This document shows, in pieces, positions 8,280-15,581 of a stretch of 38,683 bases of DNA (position 1 is the first letter of the stretch; each line of letters opens with the position of its first letter). Origin of the DNA: Bacillota bacterium (GTDB lineage: Bacteria; Bacillota; Clostridia; Peptostreptococcales; Anaerovoracaceae); assembly GCA_023415235.1 (NCBI GenBank), contig JAEZLP010000038.1, forward strand, positions 1 to 38,683. The letters run 5' to 3'. The position numbers and the translations under genes are program-made. The notes under the pieces are model-generated. The model had not been told where the DNA came from, did no database searches, and worked only from the letters and a program-made list of their open reading frames with translations.

Positions 8280-9366
8280 ACCCGTACGCCTCCAAATACA
8301 AGTCCATCAAGGCGATGGCAACCCCTGCCTCCACGACTGCCGGAGCTCGCAGGGCAATGCATGGATCATGTCTTCCGTGGATCACAAGCTCCTCCTGTGC
8401 GCCTGTTTCAAAATTAAGTGTGGTCTGTTCCCTGGCGATGGAGGGCGTTGGTTTGATAGCCGCTCTTACGATGATGGGCATTCCTGTTGTAATTCCGCCT
8501 GTAATCCCGCCATTATGGTTTGTACTCGTCCGAACTGCTCCGTTTTCCCGCAGATAGACGTCATTGGCTTCGGAGCCCCGCATCGATGCCAGCGCAAATC
8601 CCGAGCCAAATTCCACACCTTTCACCGCCGGCACACTGTAAAGAACCGACGCAATCCTGCTTTCCACATTTTGAAATATTGGACTGCCGATTCCGGCGGA
8701 TGCCCCGACTACGGCGCATTCTATCACTCCGCCAATCGAATCCAGCTCCCGTCTGACCTTATCCACAAGCCCCGCAATCTGATCCTCCACGGAATGGTCG
8801 ATCAAGGGAAGCGTCTCCCCCCGAAGGCGGATCAAGAGATCTCGGTCAACCCTTACGGGATCGAAGGGCCGGTCTTCAACCGCACCAACTTTATAAAGGT
8901 GAGAGCCGATCTCAACCTGATGCTTCTTTCTGAGGAAATCCTTGCACAGGGCTCCTGCAAAAACCAGCGGAGCAGTCAGTCTTCCGGAAAAATGTCCGCC
9001 TCCGCGAAGATCATTATGTCCCCGGTATCTTAGTTTTCCTGTATAGTCGCTATGGCCGGGCCGGGGCACAGACCGCAGATTTTCATAATCCTTGCTGTGG
9101 GTATCGGTATTGGGTATCATAATGCAAAGGGGCGCTCCTGTGGTCGTTCCCTCAAGAACCCCTGAGAGGATCATTGCCCTGTCTTCTTCTCTCCTGCTTG
9201 TTGCAAGAGGATTATTGCCCGGAGCTCTTCTGGCCATCTCGTTTGCGATAAACTCCTGGTCAAAGGCAAACCCGGCAGGAAAGCCATCGATTACGGCGCC
9301 GATGCCTTTGCCGTGGGATTCCCCGAAGATGGATAGTTTCAGTTGATTTCCCCAAATGCTTCCCAT
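8266..9366 (-). CDS. aroC: Chorismate synthase
   Basis: Chorismate synthase removes phosphate from EPSP by a 1,4-anti elimination that needs reduced FMN. The 366-residue product starts with the family block WGNQLKLSIFGESHG (about 5-19, FMN and substrate contacts). It also carries RAPGNNPLATSRREED (about 47-62), DLRGGGHFSGRLTAP (about 118-132) and the C-terminal HDPCIALRAPAVVEA signature (about 335-349). The length is typical. It starts 2 bases after the aroB stop codon and overlaps pheA, so it is tightly coupled in the operon. Confidence 0.97.
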   Translation of the reverse strand: MGSIWGNQLKLSIFGESHGKGIGAVIDGFPAGFAFDQEFIANEMARRAPGNNPLATSRREEDRAMILSGVLEGTTTGAPLCIMIPNTDTHSKDYENLRSVPRPGHSDYTGKLRYRGHNDLRGGGHFSGRLTAPLVFAGALCKDFLRKKHQVEIGSHLYKVGAVEDRPFDPVRVDRDLLIRLRGETLPLIDHSVEDQIAGLVDKVRRELDSIGGVIECAVVGASAGIGSPIFQNVESRIASVLYSVPAVKGVEFGSGFALASMRGSEANDVYLRENGAVRTSTNHNGGITGGITTGMPIIVRAAIKPTPSIAREQTTLNFETGAQEELVIHGRHDPCIALRAPAVVEAGVAIALMDLYLEAYGYDAE

Positions 9367-9368
9367 GA

Positions 9369-10442
9369 TTAATCACCTAACACTTTCATCATTTTTCTCA
9401 GTTCCGCTAAGGGAATCTGCTTGATCAGGGTTTTGCCGAAATCCTCCATGAAAACGAAATGAATGCTGTCGCCCTGTTTTTTCTTGTCGGCGAGGAGCGC
9501 CTCGTATACGCTGTCCGGATCGGCAGTCAGATTCACAGGCAGCCGGAAGGATTGCAGGATTTCCACTAGCTTTGCATAACAGCCGGCTTTTGTAATTCCA
9601 ATGCTTTCCCCAAGCTTAACGGCCGCCGCCATGCCGATAGATACGGCCTCGCCATGGGTAATCCCGGCATAATTGTACAGCTTCTCAATGCCATGGCCGA
9701 TGGTATGACCGAAATTGAGGATTCTTCGCAGTCCCTCCTCAGTTTCGTCCTCTTCCACTACATTTATTTTTATTTGAACACAGCGTTCAATCAGTTCCAT
9801 AATCAGACCCTTGTGATCTTCCCGGGATGCCATATTCAGAATTTCAGGATCACTGATGCAGCCGTATTTGATCACCTCGGCCATACCGGCAAGATAGATC
9901 TTTTCCGGCAGTGTGGCGAGCACCTCCGGATCAATCAGCACAAGATCCGGCTGACGGAATGCTCCCACCAGATTTTTCCCGCGGGGCAGGTCCACACCGG
10001 TTTTCCCTCCCACGGACGAATCCACCTGAGCCAGCAAGGTAGTCGGAATCTGAACCAGCTGCCTTATCCCTCTCAGATAAGTTGCGGCGGCAAAGCCCGC
10101 CACATCCCCTGTGACGCCTCCACCCAGGGCGATCATCATGTCGTCCCTCCCGAATCTGCGCTCACCGAGGGTGTCATAAATGCCGGAAACCGTCTCCAAA
10201 GTCTTGAATTCTTCCCCTGCGGGAATAATATGGTGAAAAACCGGAATGCTCAAATCGGAAAGCTTCTTTTCCAAACTTTCAAGATAGAGATCCGCAACGT
10301 TGGAATCCGAGATCACGCAGATATTTGCCGGTGTCTTTTCGGCGCTTTTCGGTCTGCAGAACTCAGCCGCTTCCTGCAGGATCCCTTTTTCTATCACAAT
10401 TTTTGAAGTATTTTGTTTTCCTCTCAGTTTCAATACCTTCAT
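9369..10442 (-). CDS. aroB: 3-dehydroquinate synthase
   Basis: This NAD- and metal-dependent enzyme cyclises DAHP to 3-dehydroquinate, step two of the shikimate pathway. At 357 residues it has the normal length. Motifs seen are PAGEEFKTLET (about 78-88), GGGVTGDVAGFAAATY (about 107-122, NAD binding), PTTLLAQVDSSVGGKTGVD (about 133-151), the metal ligand Glu in MAEVIKYG (about 187-194), and NFGHTIGHGIE (about 247-257) with the zinc-binding histidine. The gene is second in the operon. The dehydratase (aroD/aroQ), aroE and aroK are not in this window, so the middle steps must be encoded elsewhere. Confidence 0.96.
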   Translation of the reverse strand: MKVLKLRGKQNTSKIVIEKGILQEAAEFCRPKSAEKTPANICVISDSNVADLYLESLEKKLSDLSIPVFHHIIPAGEEFKTLETVSGIYDTLGERRFGRDDMMIALGGGVTGDVAGFAAATYLRGIRQLVQIPTTLLAQVDSSVGGKTGVDLPRGKNLVGAFRQPDLVLIDPEVLATLPEKIYLAGMAEVIKYGCISDPEILNMASREDHKGLIMELIERCVQIKINVVEEDETEEGLRRILNFGHTIGHGIEKLYNYAGITHGEAVSIGMAAAVKLGESIGITKAGCYAKLVEILQSFRLPVNLTADPDSVYEALLADKKKQGDSIHFVFMEDFGKTLIKQIPLAELRKMMKVLGD

Positions 10443-10498
10443 CCGTACCTCGTTATTTTTTCTCGTAGGACTTATTCAAATCCAAACTATACGCTGCT

Positions 10499-11512
10499 TT
10501 ATAATTCCCTATCCACAACTGCGGCAAGGGCTTTCAGTTTTTTCATGGTTTTGTCAAACATCTCGTAGGTAAGGCTTTGGGCTCCGTCGCTCAGGGCGTT
10601 CATCGGATCGTTGTGGACCTCGATCATCAGCCCGTCGGCTCCCGCCGCGATAGCGGCCATGGAAAGAGACTCTACCATCCAGGCCATGCCCGACGCGTGG
10701 GACGGGTCGATGATCACAGGAAGATGGCTCAACTTTTTCAGTGCCGGAATCGCGCTGATATCCAGCGTATTTCTCGTGAAAGTCTCGTTGGTCCGTATTC
10801 CTCTCTCACATAATATCACATTTTCATTGCCACCGCTTAATATATATTCGGCCGACATGAGAAACTCCTCAAGGGTATTTGAGAATCCCCTTTTCAGAAG
10901 CACCGGCATTCTGGCCTTTCCCAGTTCAATCAGCAGTTCATAGTTCTGCATATTTCTGGCGCCTACCTGGAAGCAGTCAACCTTACCGATGAACTTTTCC
11001 ACATGCATGGGATTTGTAATCTCCGTAATAATGGGCAGTCCCGTTTCCGCCTTTGCGATGTTGAGCAGCTCCAGACCCTCCGCCTTCAGCCCCTGAAAGG
11101 AGTAAGGTGAGGTTCTGGGCTTCCATGCTCCGCCGCGGATGATGGCAGCTCCCGAATCCTTGATATGCCGTGCAATATCAACGATCTGTTCCTCTCCTTC
11201 CACGGAGCACGGTCCTGCCATTACAACAATTTTTCTGCCGCCGATTTTTACCCCGCTCACATCCACAACAGTGTTCTCGGGATGCATCTTTCGGTTGGCC
11301 CTTTTATAAGGCTCCTGAACCTTGATGATTTTATCCACATACTCGCTGAGATAAGCGGAATTCCTATCGATGGAGGTGGTGTCCCCCACCACTCCCAAAA
11401 CGGTGGTTTCCGCGCCAACGATTGGGCAAACCTCCACATTGTAACGGCTTAACCACCCCGCTATCTTGTTGATATCCTCTTGCGTCGTTCCATTTTTCAG
11501 TACAATAATCAT
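10499..11512 (-). CDS. aroF: 3-deoxy-7-phosphoheptulonate synthase (DAHP synthase, type I-beta)
   Basis: This enzyme condenses PEP and erythrose-4-phosphate, the entry step to aromatic amino acids. The 337-residue product has an N-terminal ferredoxin-like regulatory domain (about 1-70, MIIVLKNG start) and a TIM-barrel catalytic domain. The barrel has VMAGPCSVE (about 99-107), RGGAWKPRTSPYSFQG (about 125-140), KRGFSNTLEE (about 208-217) and IDPSHASG (about 265-272, metal ligands). The N-terminal domain places it in the Bacillus/Thermotoga-type I-beta group, in which this domain can take part in feedback inhibition. It is the first gene of the operon and follows the T-box leader with an AAGGAGAG ribosome site. 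Confidence 0.96.
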   Translation of the reverse strand: MIIVLKNGTTQEDINKIAGWLSRYNVEVCPIVGAETTVLGVVGDTTSIDRNSAYLSEYVDKIIKVQEPYKRANRKMHPENTVVDVSGVKIGGRKIVVMAGPCSVEGEEQIVDIARHIKDSGAAIIRGGAWKPRTSPYSFQGLKAEGLELLNIAKAETGLPIITEITNPMHVEKFIGKVDCFQVGARNMQNYELLIELGKARMPVLLKRGFSNTLEEFLMSAEYILSGGNENVILCERGIRTNETFTRNTLDISAIPALKKLSHLPVIIDPSHASGMAWMVESLSMAAIAAGADGLMIEVHNDPMNALSDGAQSLTYEMFDKTMKKLKALAAVVDREL

Positions 11513-11550
11513 TTTATTTTCTCTCCTTTACCGATACCGGCATCGAATTA

Positions 11551-11589
11551 AAACAAAAACCTTTCGCCCCTATGCAGGGACGAAAGGTA
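11551..11589 (-). terminator. T-box-controlled attenuator terminator of the aro operon
   Basis: ACCTTTCGTCCC, a loop, then GGGGCGAAAGGT and TTTTTGTTTT on the minus strand. It is the competing terminator of the T-box leader and ends about 40 bases before aroF. Confidence 0.9.
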
Positions 11590-11848
11590 TTAATTCTATC
11601 TTCCGCGATACCACCCAAATTCAGTACTGGATAAGCACTGCTCTCTCTTCGAATACAAATGCATTTGATGCCGTATATTCTATCCCTGTAACGTGGGAAT
11701 ACGCCTGGGCCTACTTAGTTTCAGCCTGGAGCTCAAGAGGGAACTTCAAAATAATTTCTCAAATATCCACTTCCAGTCTACGATGGATAATCCCTGTCAG
11801 GTCCGTTATTTTTACTTTCCTCTGTCATCGCTTTTCACTATTTAGATT
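11551..11848 (-). promoter_or_regulatory. T-box riboswitch with a probable Phe (UUC) specifier
   Basis: Read on the minus strand, the leader has the hallmarks of a tRNA-sensing T-box. The Stem I base is AGAGG/CCTCT. Above it is a specifier loop with AAAGTA on the 5' side and GAAGTTC on the 3' side, then an AAAATAA/TTATTTT helix. The triplet TTC at 11741-11743 is best read as a Phe codon. The T-box antiterminator sequence GGGTGGTATCGCGG is at 11603-11616; its TGGT matches an ACCA tRNA end. A terminator follows at 11551-11589 (CCTTTCG...CGAAAGG then a T-rich tail). Uncharged tRNA-Phe should favour readthrough into aroF-aroB-aroC-pheA-aroA. The T-box identity is firm; the codon assignment is inference from the loop register. 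Confidence 0.93.
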
Positions 11849-11854
11849 ATACAT

Positions 11855-11883
11855 ATGCTAACCGCAAATGATTTGATTGTCAA
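11855..11883 (-). promoter_or_regulatory. Promoter of the aro operon
   Basis: A perfect TTGACA (11878-11883), a 17-base spacer and TAGCAT (11855-11860) lie on the minus strand just upstream of the T-box leader. A second -10-like TATAAT at 11846-11851 is too far from the TTGACA (26 bases) to pair with it. Confidence 0.7.
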
Positions 11884-11894
11884 GAGAGGAAAAT

Positions 11895-11912
11895 AAAAAT
11901 TTACAAATTTTT
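11895..11912 (-). terminator. AT-rich palindrome after ribF
   Basis: AAAAATTT-GT-AAATTTTT is a perfect 8-bp inverted repeat immediately after the ribF stop codon, followed by ATTTTCC on the minus strand. It may act as a weak terminator for the long rimP-to-ribF transcript. Confidence 0.4.
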
Positions 11913-11914
11913 CT

Positions 11915-12874
11915 TCATCGTCCGCTGCTGCACTTTTCCCGTTCCGCATTCAACCTTTCGTGGTAGTGTTTTGCCTCCCCGCAATCCTTTTCAATCTGCT
12001 GCGCCAAAGCATTTACGCTGCTGAACTTGATTTCTGGCCTGATTCTTTCCAGAAATTCCACCCTGATCTGCTTTCCGTAAAGGTCTGTGCTGAAATTGAA
12101 AATGTGAGTCTCTATATTTTTCTTATTGTCGCCGATGGTAGGCTTGATCCCTACATTTGTAACCCCCTGATAACAGGTCCCGTTGTAGTTGCAGTAGGTG
12201 ACATAAACGCCATGGGCAGGCGTCACCATGGTTTCGTCGATCAGGATGTTGGAGGTAGGAAAGCCGATGGTTCTGCCGATTTTATTGCCGACGACCACTT
12301 CTCCGCCCACCGAATAATTTCTGCCCATATATTTTTTGCATTCTCCCACTCTTCCGTCGGCGATCAGCTGTCGGATAAAGGAGCTGCTGACGAGATTGCC
12401 GTCAATCGTAAAGGGCTCCAGCACATGGATACCAAAGCCGTCCTTCAATCCGGCTTTGATCAGCGTTTCCGGAGTTCCTTCCGCCTTGTACCCGAACCGG
12501 TAATTGAATCCGCAGTATGCTTCCCGCATCCGAAACGCTCCAACCAGAATCTTCTGAATGAATTCCTCGGCGGAAAGATGCTGCACCATCTCATTGAACT
12601 CAAGAGAAAACAAGTAATCCACACCTAAAGATTTTATAATTGCCGCTTTGTCCTCAAGGTACAGAATATTTTTTATAACAGGCCGACCCGCCAGCACATT
12701 CTTAGGATGGTTGGCAAAGGTGAACACTGCGCTTTTCAATCCTGCCATCCTGGCACTTTTCACCGTTCGCCGGATCAGTTCCTGATGACCCTTGTGGACT
12801 CCGTCAAAATTCCCTAAAGCTACTACCGTTTCTTTTATGTTCTTTATTTCATCCAGTGAATTGAATTGTTTCAT
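11915..12874 (-). CDS. ribF: Bifunctional riboflavin kinase/FMN adenylyltransferase
   Basis: RibF phosphorylates riboflavin to FMN and adenylylates FMN to FAD. The N-terminal nucleotidyltransferase domain shows LGNFDGVHKGHQELI (about 21-35, the HxGH-type motif) and a later SSSFIRQLI (about 163-171), which matches the ISSTxIR family motif. The C-terminal kinase domain carries GRTIGFPTSNI (about 199-209) and the NVGIKPTIG and EFL blocks. The 319-residue length is usual. It is the last gene of the truB end of the cluster, where it is often found. FMN made by RibF is the cofactor of AroC encoded downstream, but no regulatory link is visible. Confidence 0.95.
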   Translation of the reverse strand: MKQFNSLDEIKNIKETVVALGNFDGVHKGHQELIRRTVKSARMAGLKSAVFTFANHPKNVLAGRPVIKNILYLEDKAAIIKSLGVDYLFSLEFNEMVQHLSAEEFIQKILVGAFRMREAYCGFNYRFGYKAEGTPETLIKAGLKDGFGIHVLEPFTIDGNLVSSSFIRQLIADGRVGECKKYMGRNYSVGGEVVVGNKIGRTIGFPTSNILIDETMVTPAHGVYVTYCNYNGTCYQGVTNVGIKPTIGDNKKNIETHIFNFSTDLYGKQIRVEFLERIRPEIKFSSVNALAQQIEKDCGEAKHYHERLNAEREKCSSGR

Positions 12875-13050
12875 ATCCTATTCCCTTAGTCATCCTAGAA
12901 ATTAAGCGTTTTTGCCGCCAAAGGCGGCTTTCTGTTGATTTTTCTAAGCGCCATTGCCGTCGAAGACGGCCCTGTCGCCAAGAAAAATCTTATCCGATGC
13001 CTGCAGCTCTTTGCCTATCGGAGAGCTGCCACGACCCTGGATTGATTTTT
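12875..13050. repeat. Intergenic region truB-ribF with repeats and hairpins
   Basis: No gene is seen. It holds one copy of the 60-bp direct repeat (12935-12994), a GCCGCC-AAA-GGCGGC hairpin (12913-12928) and an 8-bp inverted repeat GCAGCTCT/AGAGCTGC (13003-13029). For a gap inside an expected operon it is unusually rich in secondary structure. Confidence 0.7.
12935..12994. repeat. 60-bp direct repeat, copy outside truB
   Basis: It is identical base for base to 13042-13101. Read on the minus strand it repeats the last codons and stop of truB, but it is not joined to an open gene here. Inside it, GATTTTTCT and AGAAAAATC are perfect inverted ends, and GCCGTC-TTC-GACGGC forms an inner hairpin, so the unit can fold on itself. 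Confidence 0.9.
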
Positions 13051-13101
13051 CTAAGCGCCATTGCCGTCGAAGACGGCCCTGTCGCCAAGAAAAATCTTAT
13101 C
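13042..13101. repeat. 60-bp direct repeat, copy containing the truB 3' end
   Basis: This copy is identical to 12935-12994, 107 bp away. It encodes the final residues of TruB (DKIFLGDRAVFDGNGA), its stop codon and the first bases beyond. The sequence is therefore both coding and part of a palindromic repeat. Confidence 0.9.
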
Positions 13102-14046
13102 TGCGACTAGTTTTTTGTATTCAAAATTATAAAAGGCTACCCCGAGAAAAACTCCGGATTCCTTTCTGGGAGCTTCTTCACGATCCAGATAAACGCAGTA
13201 TGCATTACGGTACTCTTCGCGGATGTCAAGGTCTAGGTCCGATTCCTTGAATTCGGGTTCTTTGATGATCCTTGCTTCGGACATTCTGAGATGTCCGCCG
13301 TTGACAAACCATTTTGCCCGATCTTCCTTGACAAATGCCTTTCCGAAATGCACCAGTGGAAAGTCCGGCCTCAGAAGATACTGTTCTGGATTCCCATTCG
13401 AGAGATCTTCTATGGTAACCGTGTTTTCCAGTGTAAAAACGCCGCTGGCGGTTCGGATCAAACAGCTCATCACCGCTCCGCAGCCTAAAAGCCTGCCTGC
13501 ATCATGGCAGATTGTCCTTATGTAGGTTCCTTTGGAGCACTCTACATCAAAGGTGACCCGGTTCTTTCCCGGATCACAGTGGACTACCGTAATATTTTTT
13601 ATGTTAACATCTCTAGGCTTTATCTCAACGACTTCCCCCGCTCTGGCATACTCATACAATCTTCTTCCGTTGACTCTGACCGCTGAGTATCCGGGCGGTA
13701 ATTGGCTGATTCTTCCCCGAAAGCTGTTCAGGATTTCCTTAATGTCATCTTCGTTAAATTGAAATTCACCCCGGTTGTCGCAGGTCACCGTACCCCAGAT
13801 GTCCTGGGTATCCGTTTCCAGTCCCAGCTGCATTTCGCAGCGATATTTTTTATAATCCAGATCCAAATATTCGGTAATTCGCGCCGCGCTTCCGATACAG
13901 ATGGGCAGCACGCCTACCGCCATAGGATCCAAGGTTCCCGTATGGCCGATCCTTTTGATTCCCGTCAGCCTTCTCAGCAACTGAACGCCGTCATGGGACG
14001 TCATGCCGGCAGGCTTCAGCAGATTGATGATTCCGTCCTTAATCAT
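13051..14046 (-). CDS. truB: tRNA pseudouridine(55) synthase
   Basis: TruB makes the pseudouridine at position 55 in the T-loop of tRNAs. From the chosen start MIKDGIINLLKPAGMTSHDG the protein has 331 residues. Motifs are RRLTGIKRIGHTGTLDPMAVGVLP (the catalytic Asp of GTLDP near residue 41), YKKYRCEMQLGLETDTQD and SKGTYIRTICHD. A basic 30-residue extension encoded upstream (to 14136) lies inside nrnA and is rejected as coding. The start overlaps the nrnA stop by 8 bases. The C-terminal part after about 235 resembles a divergent PUA region and is longer than in short TruB proteins; its last 16 residues lie in the 60-bp repeat. Confidence 0.95.
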   Translation of the reverse strand: MIKDGIINLLKPAGMTSHDGVQLLRRLTGIKRIGHTGTLDPMAVGVLPICIGSAARITEYLDLDYKKYRCEMQLGLETDTQDIWGTVTCDNRGEFQFNEDDIKEILNSFRGRISQLPPGYSAVRVNGRRLYEYARAGEVVEIKPRDVNIKNITVVHCDPGKNRVTFDVECSKGTYIRTICHDAGRLLGCGAVMSCLIRTASGVFTLENTVTIEDLSNGNPEQYLLRPDFPLVHFGKAFVKEDRAKWFVNGGHLRMSEARIIKEPEFKESDLDLDIREEYRNAYCVYLDREEAPRKESGVFLGVAFYNFEYKKLVADKIFLGDRAVFDGNGA

Positions 14047-15049
14047 AGTTCCTCGAACTCTCTTCCTTCGCTTTTCTGTCCGCTTCCTCAAGATGGGAGA
14101 TAATCGCGGAGGAAATCTGTTTTTTCGCTTCTTCAAGGGACATGTTCAGAGTGCAGCCCGCCGCTTTTTTATGCCCGCCTCCTCCGAAGGACTGGGCGAT
14201 GGCAGAAACATCTCCATAGGTCTTTGCACGGAGTCCCACCTTGATCTCTCCGGGCATGGTCTCCTTTAAGAAAGCTGAAATTTCAACACCGCTGATATTT
14301 CTGAGGGTTTCGATAAAGCCCTCGGTTTCCTCCATCAGCGCGCCTGTTTTTTTAAGCATTTCCTGGGTTACGTAGGCCATGTCCGCCCTGCCGCCGTGAA
14401 GCATTTCAATGGTGGCGATCACCTCATTCAACAGCATCAGCTTTTCATGACGGATATTCTGATATACCTCCACGCTGATTTTTTCCAGATCGATCCCGAT
14501 GTCAAAGAGATCCGCGGTAATCAGATGGGTATTTTTCGTCGTATTGGTATACTGAAAATTTCCTGTGTCGGTTGTGATTGCCGTATAAATTGCTTCCGCC
14601 ATTTCAACATCGATGTCGATTCCCATCGTTCTGATCAAATCGTATACGATCTCGCCTGTGGCGCCTGCATGCATATCGATATAATTCAGATCCGCGAAAT
14701 AATTGTTTGTACGGTGATGGTCGATGCAGATGCTCGTCTTCCCGGTCAGGAACTTGTCCTTCCTCTGCACGAACCGTTCGATATCGCTGCAATCAACGGC
14801 CATGGAAACATCCGGTGTCTCCAAAACATCCCGATTATGGGTACAGTAATCCTTTTCCAAAAAAAGCAGGTAGGAGGGAATCTCATCCTCTATGAGGATA
14901 TGCGCCCTCTTTCCTAACTTCCGCAGCGCTATGCACAGCGCAATGGAGGAACCCAGCGTATCTCCGTCCATCATCACATGGGGATACAACAATACGGTTC
15001 CTGCTTCCTTCAGTTTTGCGGCGATTTGCTCCAATGTACAATTCATCAT
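14039..15049 (-). CDS. nrnA: DHH-family bifunctional oligoribonuclease/PAP phosphatase
   Basis: NrnA degrades short RNA oligonucleotides and hydrolyses 3'-phosphoadenosine 5'-phosphate. The DHH domain shows MMDGDTLGSSIAL (about 27-39, metal-binding Asp pair), AVDCSD (about 89-94) and IDHHRTNN (about 113-120). The C-terminal DHHA1 domain ends with the substrate-binding GGGGHKKAAGC (about 296-306). Start codons at 15049 (MMN) and 15046 (MN) are both possible; each directly follows the rbfA stop codon. Upstream in-frame starts would lie inside rbfA and are rejected. Its position between rbfA and truB is the conserved one in Firmicutes. Confidence 0.93.
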   Translation of the reverse strand: MMNCTLEQIAAKLKEAGTVLLYPHVMMDGDTLGSSIALCIALRKLGKRAHILIEDEIPSYLLFLEKDYCTHNRDVLETPDVSMAVDCSDIERFVQRKDKFLTGKTSICIDHHRTNNYFADLNYIDMHAGATGEIVYDLIRTMGIDIDVEMAEAIYTAITTDTGNFQYTNTTKNTHLITADLFDIGIDLEKISVEVYQNIRHEKLMLLNEVIATIEMLHGGRADMAYVTQEMLKKTGALMEETEGFIETLRNISGVEISAFLKETMPGEIKVGLRAKTYGDVSAIAQSFGGGGHKKAAGCTLNMSLEEAKKQISSAIISHLEEADRKAKEESSRNYD

Positions 15050-15050
15050 T

Positions 15051-15458
15051 TTATTCTTCTTCTTTTTCTGCATTCGCAACATCCGATTTGTCGATACCCA
15101 GCTTGTCAATCAGCTTTGAGATATGTCTTCCATACTCCAATGAGGTATCCATTTTAAAGACCAGATCGGGTACATGTCTCATTTTGATTTGATGCCCTAT
15201 TTCTCTTCGGATTAAACCTTTTGCGCTCTTAAAGGCGGCAAGAACTTCATTTTTTTCTTCCTCGGTGGTCTCTTCCGACGCCTTGTTTCCCAGCTTGGTG
15301 ATGTAGACGGTCGCAAAGCTTCCGTCTTCCGTCACGTCCACAGCGGATATGCTTACAATCCCCGATAGGCGGGGGTCCTTTATCTCCCTGAGGAGCAGGT
15401 CGCTGATGATTCTTCGAATTTCTTCTCCCAGCCGGCCCGATCTATAACCTTTACCCAT
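15051..15458 (-). CDS. rbfA: 30S ribosome-binding factor A
   Basis: RbfA is a small KH-type factor that binds the free 30S subunit and helps mature the 5' end of 16S rRNA, notably in the cold. The 135-residue sequence has the family blocks RRIISDLLLREIKDPRL (about 15-31), VSISAVDVTEDGSFATVYI (about 36-54), the helix LKSAKGLIRREIGHQIKMRHVPDLVF and DTSLEYGRHISKLI. It is encoded between infB and nrnA, but a repeat-bearing gap of about 120 bases separates it from infB. Confidence 0.96.
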   Translation of the reverse strand: MGKGYRSGRLGEEIRRIISDLLLREIKDPRLSGIVSISAVDVTEDGSFATVYITKLGNKASEETTEEEKNEVLAAFKSAKGLIRREIGHQIKMRHVPDLVFKMDTSLEYGRHISKLIDKLGIDKSDVANAEKEEE

Positions 15459-15473
15459 ATTCCTTCCCTCTTA

Positions 15474-15580
15474 ACATTCTTCCCGGCGCTTTAGCGACGT
15501 TTGGAAGAATTTATGCTAAGAAATCACGATTTTTGAATCGTAGATTTCTATCGTATCACATTCTTCCCGGCGCTTTAGCG
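15474..15580. repeat. Long palindrome with flanking 23-bp direct repeats between infB and rbfA
   Basis: A 23-bp sequence beginning ACATTCTTCCCGGCG is present identically at 15474-15496 and 15558-15580. Between and partly within the copies, 15503-15567 forms a long imperfect palindrome: GGAAGAAT/ATTCTTCC at the outside, GAAATC/GATTTC further in, and ACGATT/AATCGT near a 4-base loop. CGCTAAAGCG within each direct repeat is itself a near-palindrome. The unit fills the gap between the infB stop codon and rbfA. Confidence 0.85.
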
Positions 15581-15581
15581 T

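Noticed and set aside
11846..11851. TATAAT as the -10 box of the aro operon
   Set aside because: It lies 26 bases from the TTGACA; TAGCAT at 11855-11860 has the correct 17-base spacing.
12913..12928. GCCGCC-AAA-GGCGGC hairpin as a terminator of truB
   Set aside because: On the minus strand it is followed by AAAAACGC rather than a T-run, and ribF downstream is expected to share the transcript.
14047..14136. A 30-residue basic N-terminal extension of TruB
   Set aside because: It lies within the nrnA coding end and does not match TruB; the internal start MIKDGIINLLKP fits the family.
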